Positions 61,096 to 64,000 of a DNA stretch of 64,000 nt are shown piece by piece (positions within the stretch are counted from its first letter, which is position 1; each line of letters starts with the position of its first letter). Under the pieces are notes generated by a model that did no database searches, was not told where the DNA came from, and saw only the letters and a list, made by a program, of their open reading frames with translations. The position numbers and the translations under genes were made by a program. This DNA is from RDXT01 sp033765305 (lineage in GTDB: Bacteria > Bacteroidota > Bacteroidia > J057). The stretch is taken from NCBI GenBank assembly GCA_033765305.1, contig JANRID010000010.1, forward strand, positions 1 to 64,000. The letters are read 5' to 3'.

Positions 61096-61324
61096 GCTTG
61101 GAAGGATCTCCGATGGTGCTGGCAGTCAATGCGATGCAAGGGCAGGGCCGGCGCCTGCCGGCCTGCTCCGGGGTGCGGCGGGGGCTTTGCGGGGCGTGAG
61201 GGGGCCGGAGGGCTTGGTCCGGAGCGCAGCGGAGGACGGAGCGAAGCGAACCCCGGAGGCACCCGGCCCCTGTGCGCGCATCTGCGCGCGCAGGGGACAC
61301 GCCCGTCTGCTCACCGGATTAGCA
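61096..61324. repeat. GC-rich intergenic region with long palindromes
   Basis: CCCCTGTGCGCGCA (61267-61280) faces TGCGCGCGCAGGGG (61283-61296), a 14-pair stem with one wobble and a two-base tip. GGCCGGC/GCCGGCC occur around 61146-61163, and a GGAGCGCAGCGGAGGACGGA / GCGAAGCG word pattern lies at about 61220-61250. No gene fits. It resembles REP/BIME-like intergenic DNA; U-runs are absent. Confidence 0.5.
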
Positions 61325-62989
61325 TCAGAAGCGGACGGGCCGGGGGGCGAGCGTGGCCCGCAGCCCGCCGAGGAAGCTCAGGGAGCGCAGCTCGTTTTCG
61401 GTGCGGTAGCGCCCTTCGAGCTCCAGCCAGGCGTCGAGGCGCCAGAGCTGCCAGGAGAGCCGTCCGTAGGCCTGGCGGACGCGGAAGGGCACGCCCTGCC
61501 CGGTGCGGTTGTTGAATTCGCCGGGGCGGCTGGTATGGGGGATGGAGATATCGCCGCCGTAGTTGATGCCGTTTTCGTCGAGGCCTTTGTCCAGGCCGCT
61601 GTAGGCCAGCTCGGCGTGCAGCACGGGCAGGGGCCGCCAGCGCAGGCCGAAGTACCAGTCGGAGAGGTTGGCGCCGGCGGCGTGGCCCAGGTACTGGCCG
61701 TAGTGGGCGTAGTTGGAGGCGGTATTGAAATGCTGGTAGGTGAAGGGGCGGACGCGGTTGTACTCGGCCTGGAGGTCGAGGGTGGGGATACGGAAGGCAT
61801 CGATGTAGCGGAGGCCGGCCTGAAAGCCGGTTTTGTTGCCCCAGTAGCCGTCGCCGAGATCGCGGAACCCGAAGTTGTAGTCGTCGATGAGGAGCTGGCC
61901 GTAGAGCTGGGCCGTGCGGAAGAGGTTCCACTTCAGGCTGAGGCCCAGCATGGCATTGTCGGGGCTGCCGACGTACTGCTCGATGGCGCGGTAAAAGATG
62001 ACGGGGTTGAGGTACTGGAGCTCGAATCCGCGGCGGCCGTTGGGCAGCAGGGGCTGATAAATGACCGATTCAAAGAGGCCGATGGCGACTGCGGGGACCG
62101 GGTAGTAGTTGAGCTGGTGGAATACGCCGTATTTGCGGGGGTGTGTGCCCTCGGTATCGCCCTTGCCCGGGATAAAGTCGATCATCTGGGTGAAATGGTT
62201 CACGTATTCGAGCTTCCAGATGCGGGTGGTGAGGTTGAGCATCAGGTGATCGGGGGCGTGGTCGGAGAGCAGGAGGCTCTGGCGGCCGTTGCCCCAGAAG
62301 ACGCGGTCCTTGCCGAACTTGATCCGGATGGCGCGGTTGGGGGTGTAGGTGAGGTAGGCGCGGGAGCCGAGGTAGTCGAGGGCATTTTCGGTGCCGAAGG
62401 GCTTGACGAAGGCTTCGCCGAAGAGCTGCTTGCCGGTGCGGTACTGCTCGTAGATAAACTGGGGGAGGCGGCTGATATTTTCGGTGACTTCGGTGTAGAA
62501 GCCGATGCGGTCCAGGAGGCTGCCGCGGATCACGGCGCCGCGGGTGTTGGCGTAGAGGGGCAGGGAGGGCCGGGCGGCGAAGGGGAAGGTATTGGCATCG
62601 AGGCCGCCGGCGAAGTGCAGGACGGGGTCGATGATCAGGCGCAGGCCGGGCTTCTGGAGGGTGTAGAGGTTGCGCCGGTTGCGGTAGAAGGTGCGGAACA
62701 CGCCGCGGCCCTGCTGGCTGAAGGCGAGGCTGTCGTCGGCGAGGAGGCGCATGCGCTGGTGCAGGGCGCGCTCGGCGGGCCCCATGCGGCTGGTGTCGGT
62801 GCGGGCGAAGACCGCCTGGAGGGTTTCGAGGCCGTAGGGCCTGAGGCTGGTGTAGACGATGCCGCCGGTGCGCCCCTGGATGTCCAGCCGGTCGATGTAG
62901 GGGTACAGATCGTGGTTGAGCAGCAGGTCCGTATGCTGGGCGGCGGCGGTGCCGAAGCTGAGGCAGGCGAGAAGGAGCAGGCGGCGCAT
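61325..62989 (-). CDS. Wzi-like capsule-assembly/outer-membrane barrel family protein
   Basis: 554 residues. A signal peptide (M-R-R-L-L-L-L-A-C-L-S-F-G-T-A-A-A-Q) is followed by a soluble helical segment to about 130 and a large beta-barrel. I-K-F-G-K-D-R-V-F-W-G-N-G-R-Q-S-L-L-L-S-D at about 215-235 is the Wzi-family hallmark, with T-R-I-W-K-L-E-Y after it. Wzi binds capsule polysaccharide at the surface; relatives in Bacteroidota are annotated as gliding-related (RemB-like). The ATG at 62989 fits the signal peptide. Role beyond outer-membrane barrel is uncertain. Confidence 0.75.
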   Translation of the reverse strand: MRRLLLLACLSFGTAAAQHTDLLLNHDLYPYIDRLDIQGRTGGIVYTSLRPYGLETLQAVFARTDTSRMGPAERALHQRMRLLADDSLAFSQQGRGVFRTFYRNRRNLYTLQKPGLRLIIDPVLHFAGGLDANTFPFAARPSLPLYANTRGAVIRGSLLDRIGFYTEVTENISRLPQFIYEQYRTGKQLFGEAFVKPFGTENALDYLGSRAYLTYTPNRAIRIKFGKDRVFWGNGRQSLLLSDHAPDHLMLNLTTRIWKLEYVNHFTQMIDFIPGKGDTEGTHPRKYGVFHQLNYYPVPAVAIGLFESVIYQPLLPNGRRGFELQYLNPVIFYRAIEQYVGSPDNAMLGLSLKWNLFRTAQLYGQLLIDDYNFGFRDLGDGYWGNKTGFQAGLRYIDAFRIPTLDLQAEYNRVRPFTYQHFNTASNYAHYGQYLGHAAGANLSDWYFGLRWRPLPVLHAELAYSGLDKGLDENGINYGGDISIPHTSRPGEFNNRTGQGVPFRVRQAYGRLSWQLWRLDAWLELEGRYRTENELRSLSFLGGLRATLAPRPVRF

Positions 62990-63140
62990 GGGGCAGGATT
63001 GGCGGAATGGGCGGGCGGAGGGCGCAGCCCGGAGCAAATACGCAAAAAATCGCCAGAAGCCGGAGCGCTCAATACGGCGCAGGTCCGGTGTCTTCGATGC
63101 GGGGAAGGGGGCTGCGCTGTTTGCCCGGCGTCATCCTGGG

Positions 63141-64000
63141 TTATTTTTTCCTGGATTTTTTGGCCTTTTTCCCCAGCCAGCGGATCTGGATGGCCGTTTT
63201 TTGATTTTCGTCCGGGACATTGATGCTGTCCACACCCCTGGTCAGTTCAAGATGCATTGCATCTGTTTCACCCCAGAAGGCGCCCATGGCGAAGCCATTT
63301 TCGATCATGCCTTTCATGAAGTCCAGGTCAAAGCCTTTGTCATTGGGGGTGAAGTAGCCCTGGTCCAGCACCTGGGCAAAAGACAGGGGTTCCTTCCCTA
63401 CTTCCTGCTTCATCTTGAGCGTTGGAGGGGGCTGTGTTTCGCCGCGTTTAGGTTTCGGCGCTTTCTTGACGGTATAAGTGCCCAGGAGATGTCCGAGATC
63501 GGTAGCCAGTTCTGTTTGCAAGCTCTCGTAGGCGTCGATTTCCCGCTGCAGTTTGTCCATATCTCCCGAAAAGCCCCCCTCAACTTTCGTGACTGCACCG
63601 GCTGCTGTTTTTTTGCGCTTGCCAAGCGTGCGCGCGTCTGTTTGAAGCTGCGACTTGGAGGCCGTTTTGGCAGCTTTCTCGGCTTGCAGCCGTTTGAGCT
63701 CGCTCCGGTCTTCGGGGGTTTTAGATTTTTGGGCCTTCAGCGCTGTGATTTTCCCTTTCAGTGCCTGGATTTCAGCCTCTGCAGCTGCGATTTGTTGACC
63801 AGTCTGCTCGATCTCTTTGGCCAGCTGATCCAGGGCAGCTATTTTTTCCGCGACGGCAGCCTGCTTCTCAACTTCTTTGCCTGCCAGGCGGGCTTTCAAG
63901 GTGCCCATATGCGCCTGGATGCTGTCATGCCAGGGCTTGATCAGGGTCTGGACCTTGGGCATCAGCGCGTTGGCCTGCGCTTCCAGCTCCGCTTTTTTCT
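63141..64000 (-). CDS. Coiled-coil protein, C-terminal part (runs off right edge)
   Basis: At least 286 residues read in frame from the right edge to the stop at 63141; the visible ATG at 63962 is internal because the frame stays open beyond it (K-K-A-E-L-E-A-Q-A-N-A-L before it). Residues after that ATG form a long Lys/Ala/Glu-rich coiled coil (about 1-125), then a linker and a compact C-terminal part with F-A-Q-V-L-D-Q-G-Y-F-T-P-N-D-K-G-F-D-L-D-F. The basic tail is G-K-K-A-K-K-S-R-K-K. Not recognised. The C-terminal composition would suit a large secreted or toxin-like protein, but that is conjecture. Confidence 0.65.
   Translation of the reverse strand, partial: KKAELEAQANALMPKVQTLIKPWHDSIQAHMGTLKARLAGKEVEKQAAVAEKIAALDQLAKEIEQTGQQIAAAEAEIQALKGKITALKAQKSKTPEDRSELKRLQAEKAAKTASKSQLQTDARTLGKRKKTAAGAVTKVEGGFSGDMDKLQREIDAYESLQTELATDLGHLLGTYTVKKAPKPKRGETQPPPTLKMKQEVGKEPLSFAQVLDQGYFTPNDKGFDLDFMKGMIENGFAMGAFWGETDAMHLELTRGVDSINVPDENQKTAIQIRWLGKKAKKSRKK

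Noticed and set aside
61046..63223. 725-codon open frame on the plus strand opposite the Wzi-like gene
   Set aside because: Antisense shadow; product is a G/A/V/E-rich repeat-like sequence with no domain, whereas the minus strand encodes a clean signal peptide plus barrel.

Overview
The window is a 64-kb, GC-rich piece of a bacterial chromosome that looks like Bacteroidota. The evidence is a TonB-dependent receptor/DUF4249 lipoprotein pair, a type IX secretion (T9SS) C-terminal sorting domain, DUF4293, DUF1599, DUF4340 and BT_3928-type proteins, a TSP3-repeat OmpA protein, an 8-Fe NuoI, and a recurring TAnnTTTG promoter core of the Bacteroidota sigma factor. A high-GC Saprospiria- or Chitinophagia-like lineage is my inference; no rRNA is present to settle it. 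Most of the window is housekeeping or ordinary cell-surface biology, densely packed on both strands.

Layout. 1-8 kb: partial nucleotidyltransferase, 3-hydroxyanthranilate dioxygenase, TonB receptor + DUF4249 lipoprotein, DUF3592-like protein, three tandem phage-tail-collar paralogues, hslU. 8-16 kb: lipoprotein msrA, feoA-feoB and a small Cys-rich partner behind a DtxR-like operator, DUF350 protein, GWxTD protein, DUF445 protein, oxidase subunit III, SirB1-like protein. 16-29 kb: small beta-barrel, PhoX-like phosphatase, DUF2256, DUF2723-type membrane protein, glpK, upp, FemAB-like acyltransferase, polysaccharide deacetylase, Uma2 nuclease, MarR regulator, enoyl-CoA hydratase. 29-31 kb: a translationally coupled ABC-type ATPase + TOPRIM pair, the best candidate for an undescribed (defence-like) system. 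31-45 kb: DsbD, purQ, GT-C-like protein, pyrF, DUF4340, nuoI, an orphan AbiEi-like antitoxin, amidohydrolase + PorV-like protein, TIGR01777 epimerase, a small inverted-repeat element, GNAT, TonB-domain protein, DUF4293. 45-52 kb: T9SS cargo, a surface protein with an AT-rich foreign-looking C-terminal half, CCA-adding enzyme, beta-barrel, orphan DppB-like permease, OmpA. 52-64 kb: tRNA-Cys, folB/cdaA/folP operon, DUF1599, DoxX-like protein, Hsp20, two neighbouring membrane proteins that share a C-terminal motif, 2H phosphoesterase, acyltransferase, an intergenic repeat array, a SRAP homologue lacking its catalytic residues, a Wzi-like barrel, and a partial coiled-coil protein.

How genes work together. 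Clear functional units are feoA-feoB-Cys-rich protein (ferrous iron uptake), TonB receptor-DUF4249 (outer-membrane uptake), folP-cdaA-folB (folate synthesis with c-di-AMP synthase embedded), the ATPase-TOPRIM pair, and the amidohydrolase-PorV-like pair. Several genes that usually sit in large clusters stand alone here (nuoI, oxidase subunit III, DppB permease, hslU without hslV). Convergent genes repeatedly abut or overlap at their stop codons, leaving no room for separate terminators.
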